Position numbers and translations under genes: made by a program
Origin: an uncultured SAR116 cluster alpha proteobacterium
GTDB lineage: Bacteria > Pseudomonadota > Alphaproteobacteria > Puniceispirillales > Puniceispirillaceae
Reading direction: 5' to 3'
NCBI GenBank assembly: GCA_902573725.1
Contig: CACGLE010000002.1
Coordinates: 1-64,000 of the forward strand
DNA length: 64,000 nucleotides
The notes under the pieces: model-generated
What the model was told of the DNA's origin: nothing
The model's database searches: none
Seen by the model: only the letters and a program-made list of their open reading frames with translations
In this document: positions 30,293 through 40,607 of the stretch, piece after piece
How the letters are laid out: each line of letters starts with the position of its first letter
Numbering within the stretch: the first letter of the stretch is position 1

Positions 30293-31072
30293 TTAACTCG
30301 CAGCTGCACTTAAAAACTGCTTTAGCCGTTGAGATTTGGGTTTTCCAAACAAACTGTCCGGATGACCTTCTTCTTCGACAATTCCCTGATGCAGGAAATA
30401 CACTCGATCTGACAAATCACGTGCTAGCTGCATATCATGAGTCACTAAAAGCATGGTACGCCCCTCTGATGCAAGATCTTTTATAACTTTCACCACTTCT
30501 TGTTCAAGCTCTGGGTCAAGAGCAGAAGTAGGCTCGTCAAATAATAAAGCATCGGGTTCCATTGCAAGTGCTCTCGCGATAGCCGCCCTTTGTTGTTGAC
30601 CACCTGATAATTGAGCTGGCCAAGCATCTGCTTTATCTGCGATACCAACTTTTTCGAGAAGGGAATAAGCTACATCTCGCATAATATGCCTATCTTTTCT
30701 AAGAACGGTAACTGGCGCTTCAATTACATTATCCAAAATCGACAAATGAGACCATAAATTAAATGATTGGAAAACCATTGATAAATTGGTTCTAAACTTA
30801 ATAATCTGCTTTTTATCAGATAACTGCCTAGAATCTGTTTTATTAGTCCAAGATACAGCCTCTCCCTTGAAAATTATTTCACCAGCCTGTGGAATCTCTA
30901 ACAAATTACAGCATCGCAATAATGTTGATTTTCCAGACCCAGAGGAGCCAATAAAACTAATTACGGACCCTGCATATGCTGAAAAACTTATGTCTTTTAA
31001 AACTGAAAGTTTGTCATAATTTTTCTTGAGGTTACGCACCTCTAAAATTGGGCTATTTTCAATTATATCCAA
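30293..31072 (-). CDS. Polar amino-acid ABC ATP-binding protein (HisP-like)
   Basis: GSSGSGKSTLLRCCNLLEIP, LSGGQQQRAAIARALAMEP, DEPTSALDPEL. Confidence 0.94.
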   Translation of the reverse strand: MDIIENSPILEVRNLKKNYDKLSVLKDISFSAYAGSVISFIGSSGSGKSTLLRCCNLLEIPQAGEIIFKGEAVSWTNKTDSRQLSDKKQIIKFRTNLSMVFQSFNLWSHLSILDNVIEAPVTVLRKDRHIMRDVAYSLLEKVGIADKADAWPAQLSGGQQQRAAIARALAMEPDALLFDEPTSALDPELEQEVVKVIKDLASEGRTMLLVTHDMQLARDLSDRVYFLHQGIVEEEGHPDSLFGKPKSQRLKQFLSAAAS

Positions 31073-31318
31073 AACGAATCTATCCTGATAAAATTTTAGC
31101 TATATATGATTTCCCTAAGCGAAACCAATATGATTCTTTTTACCATAGCGTCTTATTGTAATATTATAAAGAAATCAAAAAACAAAAATTACTCATTTTA
31201 ATTTTTAAAAATCAAACCACAACTATACTTGCGGATAAATTAGATTAGATGCTATATCCATCTACACGCTTATTGGGCTTTAGATTAAATTTGAATTTCT
31301 GCTTAGCAATATTTTAAT

Positions 31319-32287
31319 ATGACAAAAAAAGCACAAGAAATGATTAAAAGATCCGAGGAAATGCCCTTTTTGATCGCAGCTCTTTATCATTTTGTTAGCC
31401 TGAATAAAATAGATGAGTGGCAAACAAAAATAAAAAATTACTGTGATGAACAATCTCTGTTTGGAACTATTCTTATTGCTCCAGAAGGGATAAATGGAAC
31501 AGTTGCAGGAAGCCATAAAGGCATAAATAATTTTGTTTACTGGTTATGTAATCAACCTCAATTTAAAGAATTGGAAATAAAATATTCCCAAAATGAAAGT
31601 TGTCCTTTTCACCGCATGAAAGTACGACTAAAAAAAGAAATAGTAACTATGGGAAAACCTGATATCAACCCGTCGAAATCTAGAGGTGTTTACGTAAAAC
31701 CCCAAGATTGGAACAATTTAATTTTATCTCCAGATGTACTGGTTGTTGATACTCGTAATGATTACGAAATAGCTATTGGGCAATTTAAAGACGCTATAAA
31801 CCCTAATACAACTTCGTTTCGTGATTTTCCAAATTGGGCAGACAATTTTGCCTCTCAGGGAAGAAATATTAAACCAACTAAAATTGCTATGTATTGTACT
31901 GGGGGAATTAGATGTGAAAAATCAACAGCCTATATGAAAAGGCTTGGGTTTGATGAGGTTTATCATCTACGAGGCGGAATCCTTAAATATTTTGAAGAAG
32001 TTCCTTCTAATGAATCACTTTGGCAAGGGGAATGTTTTGTGTTTGATGATAGGGTTAGCGTTGACCATACATTAGAAAAAGGAGCCTACACATTATGTAA
32101 TGCCTGCAGACAACCTTTATCTGAGGCTGACCTGGAAACAAGCAGCTATCAACCTGGAATTAGTTGCCCAAAGTGTATTTCAAAAACAAGCCCGAAACAA
32201 AAAGAGCGTTTTAAAGAAAGGCAAAAACAAGTTAAATTAGCTCAGAGACGAGGTCAGAAACATATAGGTGCTTCGATCAAAAAGTAA
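31319..32287 (+). CDS. trhO: tRNA uridine(34) hydroxylase, rhodanese domain (YceA/TrhO)
   Basis: APEGINGTVAGS, VKPQDWN, VVDTRNDYEIAIGQF, MYCTGGIRCEKSTAYM. Confidence 0.94.
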   Translation: MTKKAQEMIKRSEEMPFLIAALYHFVSLNKIDEWQTKIKNYCDEQSLFGTILIAPEGINGTVAGSHKGINNFVYWLCNQPQFKELEIKYSQNESCPFHRMKVRLKKEIVTMGKPDINPSKSRGVYVKPQDWNNLILSPDVLVVDTRNDYEIAIGQFKDAINPNTTSFRDFPNWADNFASQGRNIKPTKIAMYCTGGIRCEKSTAYMKRLGFDEVYHLRGGILKYFEEVPSNESLWQGECFVFDDRVSVDHTLEKGAYTLCNACRQPLSEADLETSSYQPGISCPKCISKTSPKQKERFKERQKQVKLAQRRGQKHIGASIKK

Positions 32288-32288
32288 A

Positions 32289-32306
32289 AAGTATAAAACT
32301 TTTTAT
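32289..32306. terminator. Weak AT-rich hairpin in the convergent trhO/rpe gap
   Basis: taaaaagt-ataaa-acttttta inverted repeat; the stem has only one G-C pair. Confidence 0.3.
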
Positions 32307-32319
32307 TAATTATAATATT

Positions 32320-32976
32320 TTAGTTGCCTCTAATTGATTTTATTCGAGACTCATATTGCTCTTGGCCTGCACCAAAAATAGCTGAACCAGCAACAAGATT
32401 ATTTGCGCCAGCTGCAACTGCTAAGGAGGCCGTTTGAGCGGTGATACCACCATCTACTTGTAATTGAATTGGCCTATCGCCAATTAGTTTCCTAGCTAGT
32501 TGTACTTTATTTAACATTGTTGAAATAAATTTTTGACCGCCAAAACCTGGATTTACTGTCATAATTAGAATTAAACCAATTTTATCTAAAACTTGTGAGA
32601 GATTTTCAACACCAGTGTGAGGGTTTAACGCAACTCCGGCGCAACAATCATGATCATCAATAACTGACAAAACTCTATCAAGGTGATTACACGCTTCATA
32701 ATGTACTGTAATACCGTTGCATCCTGCCTGTTTCATATCTGTAATTAATAGTTCCGGGTTACTCACCATTAGATGTGCATCAAAATAACTTGATGAGCTT
32801 TTCCGAAGGGCAGAGATAACAGGAGCCCCAAAGCTTATATTTGGAACAAAATTACCGTCCATTACATCAAGATGAATCCAGTCCGCCCCAGCTTTTTCAA
32901 CTTTGTCAACTTCAGCTGAAAGATCTCCAAAATCAGCAGCTAAAATAGAAGGAGCAATTATAATACCAGAGTTCAT
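32320..32976 (-). CDS. rpe: Ribulose-phosphate 3-epimerase
   Basis: IAPSILAADFGDLSAEV, WIHLDVMDGNFVPNISFG, MTVNPGFGGQKF, VDGGI. Confidence 0.97.
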   Translation of the reverse strand: MNSGIIIAPSILAADFGDLSAEVDKVEKAGADWIHLDVMDGNFVPNISFGAPVISALRKSSSSYFDAHLMVSNPELLITDMKQAGCNGITVHYEACNHLDRVLSVIDDHDCCAGVALNPHTGVENLSQVLDKIGLILIMTVNPGFGGQKFISTMLNKVQLARKLIGDRPIQLQVDGGITAQTASLAVAAGANNLVAGSAIFGAGQEQYESRIKSIRGN

Positions 32977-34799
32977 AATACTACCACATTCTTTGCCTTG
33001 AAATAGGGCAAGTTATCCTGACTTGAACAACCCATAACTGTAATCCTCTCAATTATTTGCAACGCACGTTGATATTTGCGCTCTAGTTCTTCTTCCTCTA
33101 AAGCTTCAAACTGCTGTCCACACAATAATATGCCATGATTAGATTGCAATGCTCTTATTCTTTTACCATGCATTAAACCATCTACTAATATAGCGTGATT
33201 AAATTCCTCCTGTTTGACAATTTGAATTTTATTTTCGACAAGAAATTTACGTAAAGCTGCTTCACCATCTAATGTAATTTTCCAGAATTCGGAATCAGAA
33301 TTTGATGGTGGACCATCTACAAGTTCAAAAGCCTTGCAAAAAGCAAGGAATATAAGTTCCTGTTTTTCAGCTCCAGTCCATGCTGTGCTCCCAAGTGTGC
33401 GCCATATATTATGATTCATTTCTTCATATACTTGTGGAATACGTTCAAAGAACAAACGATGTAACCCAATATCGTTCACAGAGCTATCCATTTTCTGCTC
33501 TTTATGTATGTCAATAGCTGAAAACGAACCACACACAGGACACCCTGAGTCCGAAAATTTGTCTTTTCTATAAATATGAGAACATCTCAGACCAGAAGTT
33601 AATTTATTATCACACAGATAATAACTTGTTTGCTCATCCGCCGGCTGCTGAGCTATCCATTCAAATCTATTTTTAAATTTTAAATAAGAACCTCTATGAG
33701 ACCAAAGAGTCCATTGCAATTTTTCTACAGGTCCAAAAGTTGACCAATTAGAAGAAACATCTATTACTATACAAGTATCCTTATTAACCGCTGCACGCAA
33801 CCCACGACCCACTGACTGACCCCACAAGACCTTTGATAAAGTTGGCCGCATATGCACAATAATATTACAATGCGGATTGTCCCATCCCTCAGCTAGAACG
33901 CCGACAGAAACAACGGACTCTACTTTACCCTCAGCATGATCTGTTAACATCTGCATCCGCTCTTTAATTGGGGTGCTAGCTGTGATTAGAGAAACACTAA
34001 TTCCCAATTCTTCAATCGCTTCCACAGTGGTTTCAGCAACCGTAACATCTGGACAAAACCATGCTGAAATTGGAATTGGTTTTACATTTCCCCGCTCTTC
34101 CAGGTAGATAGAGCATGCATGGCTTATCATAGATGACTTAATAATTGCCGGTGCCAGTTTTGCTACTGGAAAATCACCACTACTGATATCAATATCTCCA
34201 AGGTCCAAGTCATGAATAAAGTGAGGTCTATATTGTGGTTTTACCAGAATACCCTCATCAAACAGCTTATCCATATTAGCGCCATCAATAATAGCATCAA
34301 ATGCTAGGCTTAACTGGTCTTTTTGGTCTGCTGTTCTTCTTTCTGGCGAGGCTGTCAGGCCTAACATATGAGCATCGTCTCTTCCATTTTCTAAAAAACA
34401 ATCCAAGATCCGTTTGTACCCTGTTCCGTTTGGAGAAACACGATGTGCCTCATCTATAATAACAAGTTTTGCTTGTTCGATGGCATCATCTAATATGTCT
34501 CTTGCACGAGTGCTAGTTGATAGCAACACATCATAATCAGAAAAGGCGGCCTCCGTATGATTGAGACCCAACTTTCTAACTCTATGCTCCTTAGCCAAAG
34601 CCTTTTCAAGCTGCTCAAGCAATACCAACCTATGACACAAAACAATGACTTTTTCACCAGAATAAAATTGTTTTATAATTTCACTAGCAAGCACCGTTTT
34701 ACCGGCGCCAGTTGGGGCTTTAATAATAAAGCGCCGATGAGAATCTAAAATAGACTGAAAATCATCAATAATTTCTTTTTGCCAACGCCTAAGTTGCAT
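32973..34799 (-). CDS. Superfamily II DEAD/DEAH helicase
   Basis: APTGAGKTVLA, IIDEAHR, LGLTASPERR, SVGVLAEGWDNPHCNIIVHMRPTLSKVLWGQSVGRGLR; internal paired-Cys element (CSHIYRKDKFSDSGCPVCG). Overlaps rpe by 4 nt. Confidence 0.88.
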   Translation of the reverse strand: MQLRRWQKEIIDDFQSILDSHRRFIIKAPTGAGKTVLASEIIKQFYSGEKVIVLCHRLVLLEQLEKALAKEHRVRKLGLNHTEAAFSDYDVLLSTSTRARDILDDAIEQAKLVIIDEAHRVSPNGTGYKRILDCFLENGRDDAHMLGLTASPERRTADQKDQLSLAFDAIIDGANMDKLFDEGILVKPQYRPHFIHDLDLGDIDISSGDFPVAKLAPAIIKSSMISHACSIYLEERGNVKPIPISAWFCPDVTVAETTVEAIEELGISVSLITASTPIKERMQMLTDHAEGKVESVVSVGVLAEGWDNPHCNIIVHMRPTLSKVLWGQSVGRGLRAAVNKDTCIVIDVSSNWSTFGPVEKLQWTLWSHRGSYLKFKNRFEWIAQQPADEQTSYYLCDNKLTSGLRCSHIYRKDKFSDSGCPVCGSFSAIDIHKEQKMDSSVNDIGLHRLFFERIPQVYEEMNHNIWRTLGSTAWTGAEKQELIFLAFCKAFELVDGPPSNSDSEFWKITLDGEAALRKFLVENKIQIVKQEEFNHAILVDGLMHGKRIRALQSNHGILLCGQQFEALEEEELERKYQRALQIIERITVMGCSSQDNLPYFKAKNVVVL

Positions 34800-34926
34800 G
34801 ATTAGTTTGCCTAATGTTTAATGTTAAATTTAAAAATAAATTTTTACCGGCCAATTCTAAACATGTTTTTTTAAAATTGGGATAAAAAGTTTCTCTTTTG
34901 TTACACTTAATATATCTAATGGCTTT

Positions 34927-35904
34927 TTAAACGTCCGTCTTATTATAAATCGATATTAGTTCTGCTAGAATTGATAAAGCTATTTCAGACGCCGCCCTCC
35001 CCCCGAGCTGTATACCGGCTGGTCCGTGAAGTCTAGAGAGAGAATGCTCCGTAGCACCAGCTTTTTTTAATCGGTCTAATCTTGATCTATGTGTTTTAGT
35101 GCTCCCTAAACAACCTATGTAATAGGCATTTGTTTTTAAAGAATACAGCAAAGCTGGGTCATCAATCTTTGGATCATGAGTAAGTGTTACGATCGCTGTT
35201 TGCTCGTCAACATGTAATTCAGGCAAAATATCCTGCGGCCAACCCAATCTTGTTGCAACATTAGGAAATCTCTTTTCACTCAAAAAAATAGACCTTGGGT
35301 CTATAACTGTGACATTTAAATCCATCGTAACTGAGAGCTTACTTAACACTTGGCTAATATGCCCAGCTCCGATTATAATGAGCTGGTTACAAGGCCTAAT
35401 TCGCAATGTAAATTTTTGCTCTTTATGCTCTAAAGTGCTTTTATGAACAAAATTCATTGCTATGGAAGGTTTTTTGGTTTCAATATATAAATTTTGTAAA
35501 TCTGAAAGAGTAAATATAATGTCTAATGGCTGTCTTTTATTTTCAGCTGCTGATGCTTTTTTCAAAACAGATAATGGTATTCCACTATCTTTAACAGGTA
35601 AAATTAAAACAGATATACTTCCACCACAAGACAATCCAACTTCCCAAGCCGTTTCGTCAGCAATACCAAAATTTTCTATACGAGCCTTGCCATCCTCCAT
35701 AGCAACCTGACTTAAACGAATAACCTCACCTTCAACACAACCGCCAGAGACCGAACCTTCGATGTGCAAATCATCTCTCACCAGCATCAGAGAGCCTGGT
35801 TGTCGAGGAGCAGAGCCCCAAGTTGAGATTACAATGACTAAACATGCCGAATGATTGTTTTGTATCCAACTTGTTAGCAGCGGTAAAAAAGAATTCTGTC
35901 TCAT
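34927..35904 (-). CDS. XdhC/CoxI-family protein
   Basis: STWGSAPRQPGSLMLV, GSVSGGCVEGEVI, IIGAGHISQVLSKL, YYIGCLGSTKTHRSRLDRL. Confidence 0.9.
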   Translation of the reverse strand: MRQNSFLPLLTSWIQNNHSACLVIVISTWGSAPRQPGSLMLVRDDLHIEGSVSGGCVEGEVIRLSQVAMEDGKARIENFGIADETAWEVGLSCGGSISVLILPVKDSGIPLSVLKKASAAENKRQPLDIIFTLSDLQNLYIETKKPSIAMNFVHKSTLEHKEQKFTLRIRPCNQLIIIGAGHISQVLSKLSVTMDLNVTVIDPRSIFLSEKRFPNVATRLGWPQDILPELHVDEQTAIVTLTHDPKIDDPALLYSLKTNAYYIGCLGSTKTHRSRLDRLKKAGATEHSLSRLHGPAGIQLGGRAASEIALSILAELISIYNKTDV

Positions 35905-36048
35905 TGATTAACATTTACATTCATAAAAATCATTTGTTAAGCAAGAATAGCTAATAATACAGAATAAAATAGTATTTAAGTGAAAACAATCCAGTAATCA
36001 TTTTTCAATAAAGTGAAGCCTAACATTTTTAAGAAATCAAGGAAACGC

Positions 36049-37257
36049 TCATCGTGAGTTTGATAAGCGAACAAATATTAAAATAACTGTCGTTATAGTT
36101 GTAGTAAAACCGCCAAGAATAAGAAACGTAAAAGAAATGCCCAGAATTTCAGATATTGCCCCAAGCAATAATGCCCCAATTGCTGCGCCACCCATTGCAA
36201 TCATAGTCCATAAACTCATCACCCTACCTCTAAATTCATCGGTAAGTTGAAGTTGGGCTGCAGATTGCATAGTAGTTGCAAAAAACGTTGTTGCAAATCC
36301 AAGTAATGCAACAAGGCACGCTGTTATCAAAATATCACGCGATAATCCTATGAGAATAATAGTAGTAGGCACAATTATTGAGGATAATACACCAAAAGTG
36401 CCTATCACACCCACTTGCTGTGGTTTTCCAGCAGCCTTCGCAAAAGATGCTAATATTGCACCAGCACCAGCACTCGCAGTCAAGAACCCTAATTCATTTG
36501 GACCAGTCTTAAATAGCCCTTGAGCAATAATGGGCAGCGTTTCTAACAAACCGCGACCTATTATTGTTACACATATCGTTAAACTAAAAATATATAATAT
36601 AAACGGATCTTTTCTGGTGTACGAAAAACCTTCAATAAGTGCCTTAAAGAAGTGCTGTTTGTTCCTTGCAATAAAGTCCCTAGGTCTAATAGCAATCTTG
36701 CGAACCAAAAAAATCATCGGTAAAAAACCAATACTCGTTACCCACAATGTCTCTGTCGGTCCAACTAAAGTCAGCAAAACGCCCCCTATAGCTGGTCCGA
36801 CTAGTCTAGATATATTAAAGTTAAGAGCTGTTATTGCAATGATTGAGGAAAGCTGTTCTTTGCTTCCTAGTCGTGCAGCAAACGCCATTCTAAACGGATG
36901 ATTAGCGGATGCAGTAATACCAATGGCTGTTGCAAATAGCACCACCGTAAATTCATTTATACCTATCAGATAGGCCAACAAAATAAAAGTAACTGAAATT
37001 ACTAGCATCACAATATAATTAGCAAAAACAGCGTTTCTGATCTCTATACGGTCTGCTAAAACGCCAAAAAAAGGGCCCGTTATCATTGTTGGCGCAAAGC
37101 TTAAAAAAGCTGTAAAGCCCACAAATGCGGGTGAACTAGATACATCCCATGCTAGCCAGGCTACTACCAGTCTTTGCACCCACATGCCATGCAGTGCTAT
37201 GGAAACACATGCTAAATAATGTCGGAATGGCTTTGATTGAAATGCCGATAAATTCAT
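36049..37257 (-). CDS. MFS transporter (EntS-like/MFS_3)
   Basis: 402 aa, about 12 TM; GPFFGVLADRIEIRN, DEFRGRVMSLWTMIAMGGAAIGALLLGAISE. Confidence 0.85.
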   Translation of the reverse strand: MNLSAFQSKPFRHYLACVSIALHGMWVQRLVVAWLAWDVSSSPAFVGFTAFLSFAPTMITGPFFGVLADRIEIRNAVFANYIVMLVISVTFILLAYLIGINEFTVVLFATAIGITASANHPFRMAFAARLGSKEQLSSIIAITALNFNISRLVGPAIGGVLLTLVGPTETLWVTSIGFLPMIFLVRKIAIRPRDFIARNKQHFFKALIEGFSYTRKDPFILYIFSLTICVTIIGRGLLETLPIIAQGLFKTGPNELGFLTASAGAGAILASFAKAAGKPQQVGVIGTFGVLSSIIVPTTIILIGLSRDILITACLVALLGFATTFFATTMQSAAQLQLTDEFRGRVMSLWTMIAMGGAAIGALLLGAISEILGISFTFLILGGFTTTITTVILIFVRLSNSR

Positions 37258-37446
37258 TCAAGTCCTCATTTAAAAAACAGTTTTAGGTTGCTAAGCACCT
37301 TCCTGTGAGAGTCAAATCAAACTTACGTTTAAAAAGAGATTAAAAACGACTAAACAATAAAAATAGGTATCAAGCTTGCTATTAAACTAGCCAAGGATTA
37401 TCCCTAATAAAAGATTCGCTTTTGAATTTAAAATTTGGAGTAATTT

Positions 37447-38559
37447 TTGTTTAAAGAACCTTATATAGATATTTTGCTCCCCTTCAAAGAGCTTTTTACT
37501 CCCTGTAATGCCGGGGCAGTTTCAACAGTGGTTAGTGATTTCGCTTACCATACAACCCTAGAATATGAAATATATATTTATGGCAGAAATGTGCCTTCTA
37601 ATACGTTTTCAAATCTATCATATATTCCTCTAAAACCAAATTTTCCTTTACTTTTTGGTAATAATATTGGATTAGCCCATAGCTACATTGCGCATCTAAA
37701 AAGAAGAGATTATTTGCCCTCCTTAATTGAAGTTCATGGCAGATGCAAAGTTGCTAGAACTATTGCCAAAAAATGCAAAAAACTTAAGGTTGCTTTATTT
37801 TTGCATAATGACCCTCGTGAAATGATAGGTGGCAGAACCTTGGCAGAACGACTTTGGCTTGCAAAAAACCTATCTGGTATTTTTGCAAATTCTGCATATA
37901 TAAAAGACTGTTTTCTTGATGGATTCAATGCTCAGCAAATATCACAAACACCGATATTTTTAACTCCAATTGGAGTGCAGAGAAATTTAAATAAAAAACC
38001 ACTTAAAAATAAAACCATAGTAATCGCATCACGTATTGTACCCGAAAAAGGTATTTTGGAAGCTGCAATTGCACTAAAGAAAATATTACCAGATTTTCCT
38101 GATTGGAAAGCGAAAATTATAGGTGCGAAGCAATTTAAAAATGGCAAACTTTCTGATTATGAAAAATCCGTAAGATCAGCTGTTGCGCCACTAAAAAAAC
38201 AAGTTGAAATAACTGGGTTTTTGCCACTGGCCCAGGTAAATAAAGAATTAGCGAAAGCCTCAATAGCCCTTGTGCCCTCAGTCTGGCAAGAACCTGCCTC
38301 AAGAGCTGTACTTGAGGCACTTTCTAACGGATGTGCTCTTATAACTACTAGGATGGGTGGCATTCCGGAACGTGCGGAAGGCAGAGCATTGCTAGTAGAT
38401 AAACCAGATAGTATAAATTTTGCTCGCGCCATCGAAAGTTTACTCTCAAAACCAAATAAACTTAAAAAATTACACAACATAGCTTGGAATGATTATCCAT
38501 TCGATTGTGCGAGCATGACACTAGAAATTGATGCTGCAAGAAAAAAAATTACCTCCTAA
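37447..38559 (+). CDS. GT4-family glycosyltransferase
   Basis: GT4 C-terminal pattern IVASRIVPEKGILEA ... ALVPSVWQEPASRAVLEALSNGCALITTRMGGIPE. TTG start preceded by GGAG. Confidence 0.85.
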   Translation: MFKEPYIDILLPFKELFTPCNAGAVSTVVSDFAYHTTLEYEIYIYGRNVPSNTFSNLSYIPLKPNFPLLFGNNIGLAHSYIAHLKRRDYLPSLIEVHGRCKVARTIAKKCKKLKVALFLHNDPREMIGGRTLAERLWLAKNLSGIFANSAYIKDCFLDGFNAQQISQTPIFLTPIGVQRNLNKKPLKNKTIVIASRIVPEKGILEAAIALKKILPDFPDWKAKIIGAKQFKNGKLSDYEKSVRSAVAPLKKQVEITGFLPLAQVNKELAKASIALVPSVWQEPASRAVLEALSNGCALITTRMGGIPERAEGRALLVDKPDSINFARAIESLLSKPNKLKKLHNIAWNDYPFDCASMTLEIDAARKKITS

Positions 38560-38572
38560 AAACCATTTTAGG
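38555..38572. terminator. Short hairpin in the convergent gap between the GT4 and permease genes
   Basis: cctaaaa-acca-ttttagg; weak T-rich flanks. Confidence 0.35.
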
Positions 38573-38578
38573 TTTCTA

Positions 38579-40261
38579 TTACTTTCTAGCTATTTTTGAC
38601 AATGCTTTATTTGCTATTATTACAGGTATTAAACCAGATAGAACGATGCATAGTGCTGGATAGGCAGCCTGTTCTAACATCTCGTCCTTAGCAAGCTGAT
38701 ATGTGATGGTTGAAAAAGTATCAAAATTTAACGGACGTAATAATAATGTTAGCGGCAATTCTTTCATGATGTCTACAAATAGTAAAAGCCCCCCAGCTAG
38801 GATAGAGGGCCAAAGATTTGGTATTATAATAGACCAAACTGATCCAAAAAAACGCCTTCCTAAGAGCTGACTTGCAGACATCAACTCTCTAGGAATCTGC
38901 TCAAGCCCAGCTGTAACTGACCCGAAGCCAACAGCATTAAATCTTGTAAGATAAGCTATAATCAAAACAAATATAGTGCCACTTACTATCACCTCATTAA
39001 AGTATGGGATAATGCCTGACATAAATAATTGGGCCGTTGATTCTATCTGAGCTAAAAAATGCAGAATACCAATTGCTAATATTGTTCCTGGAAAAGCATA
39101 ACCTGTTGCAGAAAGGCCAACAAAAAATCGTGTGGATTTATTTAATCTATAAAAACTAACAATTGATAAAAATGAAGATATGATAATTATAATTATGGCG
39201 CTAACGAGTGAAATTAAAATCGTATTATAAAAAGTCACATATAAGTATTGAATAGAATTTATCTCATTTGATTTTATAACAAAAGATATCAAAATCATGA
39301 CTGGTAAAATAAATCCTATAAGCACTGGTAAACCGCAAATTAAAAAGCAGACTAATTGTAGTTTAGGCTCCAGTCTTATTCTTGGCATTCCTTTATTTCC
39401 TGGAGATTTATTGGAAAAAAGACGGTTTGAGCGCGCATAACGCTCAACAGCCAATAATACCAAAATAAGAGAAAATGCAAAAATAGAAATTTGGGCCGCT
39501 GCAACTATATTATTCATGCCAAGCCATACGTTAAAAATACCAAGCGTAAGTGTCTCAATTCCAAAATAATCAACTGTGCCAAAATCGGATACAACTTCCA
39601 TTATCACAAGGGACAAACTTGCAATTATTGCAGGCCTAGCTATAGGAATAGCAACGCCAGTAAATAAAGATTTTCCAGAAAGCTCAGCGGCTTCAAATAA
39701 TGTTCGAGAAATTCTCTGAAATGTCGTTCTTACAAAAATATAAATGTAGGGGTATAAAACCGAAGCCATCATTAAAATAGCACCAAAGTGTGTTCTAACA
39801 TCAGGAAACCAATAATCATCTGGGTTATTCCAGCCAAAAAGAAAACGCAAGTGTGTTTGAACTGGTCCTGCATATTCTAAAAAATCAGTATAAGTATATG
39901 CGATCAAATAAGCGGGTATAGCTGCTGGTAGAACTAACATCCAGCTAAGGGTCTTTCTTCCCCAAAAATTATACCTCGAAATTATCCAACCTGAAGAAAC
40001 TCCAAAAATCGTTGCTATTATACCAACACCAAATATTAGAATGATAGTGTTAAAAAAATACCTTGGAAGTACAGTTTTCATAAGGTGTGATAACAAGTCC
40101 TTATTATCACCTAGTGATACAAAAACAATATTGAATATTGGCGCTAGAATAAACAAGGCAACTATCAAGGCGGGCACCTGAAAAATTAGGGCTGCTAAAA
40201 TTTTCTTTCTGTGTGCTAAAATGTCAATGTTATACATCTGGTTGCCATATAGTTTAGTCAT
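38579..40261 (-). CDS. Ferric iron-type ABC permease, fused two-domain (FbpB/ThiP-like)
   Basis: 560 aa, about 12 TM with two EAA-like loops (ARPAIIASLSLVIMEVVSDFGTVDYFGI; LLGRRFFGSVWSIIIPNLWPSILAGGLLLFVDIMKELPLTLLLRP). Confidence 0.88.
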   Translation of the reverse strand: MTKLYGNQMYNIDILAHRKKILAALIFQVPALIVALFILAPIFNIVFVSLGDNKDLLSHLMKTVLPRYFFNTIILIFGVGIIATIFGVSSGWIISRYNFWGRKTLSWMLVLPAAIPAYLIAYTYTDFLEYAGPVQTHLRFLFGWNNPDDYWFPDVRTHFGAILMMASVLYPYIYIFVRTTFQRISRTLFEAAELSGKSLFTGVAIPIARPAIIASLSLVIMEVVSDFGTVDYFGIETLTLGIFNVWLGMNNIVAAAQISIFAFSLILVLLAVERYARSNRLFSNKSPGNKGMPRIRLEPKLQLVCFLICGLPVLIGFILPVMILISFVIKSNEINSIQYLYVTFYNTILISLVSAIIIIIISSFLSIVSFYRLNKSTRFFVGLSATGYAFPGTILAIGILHFLAQIESTAQLFMSGIIPYFNEVIVSGTIFVLIIAYLTRFNAVGFGSVTAGLEQIPRELMSASQLLGRRFFGSVWSIIIPNLWPSILAGGLLLFVDIMKELPLTLLLRPLNFDTFSTITYQLAKDEMLEQAAYPALCIVLSGLIPVIIANKALSKIARK

Positions 40262-40607
40262 ATCTTTTTACTTTTAAAAATACTTACAAAAGTTGCAGAA
40301 ATAAAAAACACCACCGCGAACCAATTTTTAAAATTATATCTTCTTTATCCAATTACTTCTGAATGTTAATAGAAAGTAAGACATATTTATATTTGTTTCC
40401 GAATGTGTAATTCTCACGATTTAAGCAAAAAACTTTTAAGCATACTTACTTAAATGGGAAATCATCCATGCCATAGCTAAAAATGATTTTCAATATTAAT
40501 TATTAAAGACATTTTTTATTTAGTTTCACTGCTGCAAAACACTAAAATAAAAATTGTTTCTTGATTAAGTCAAAAACTAGAATATTGTGCGACCTAAATA
40601 AAAGACC

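Noticed and set aside
40561-40585. FNR/Anr-like site (ttgattaagtcaa) upstream of ppk
   Set aside because: Wrong spacing and half-site compared with TTGAT-N4-ATCAA; likely chance in AT-rich DNA.
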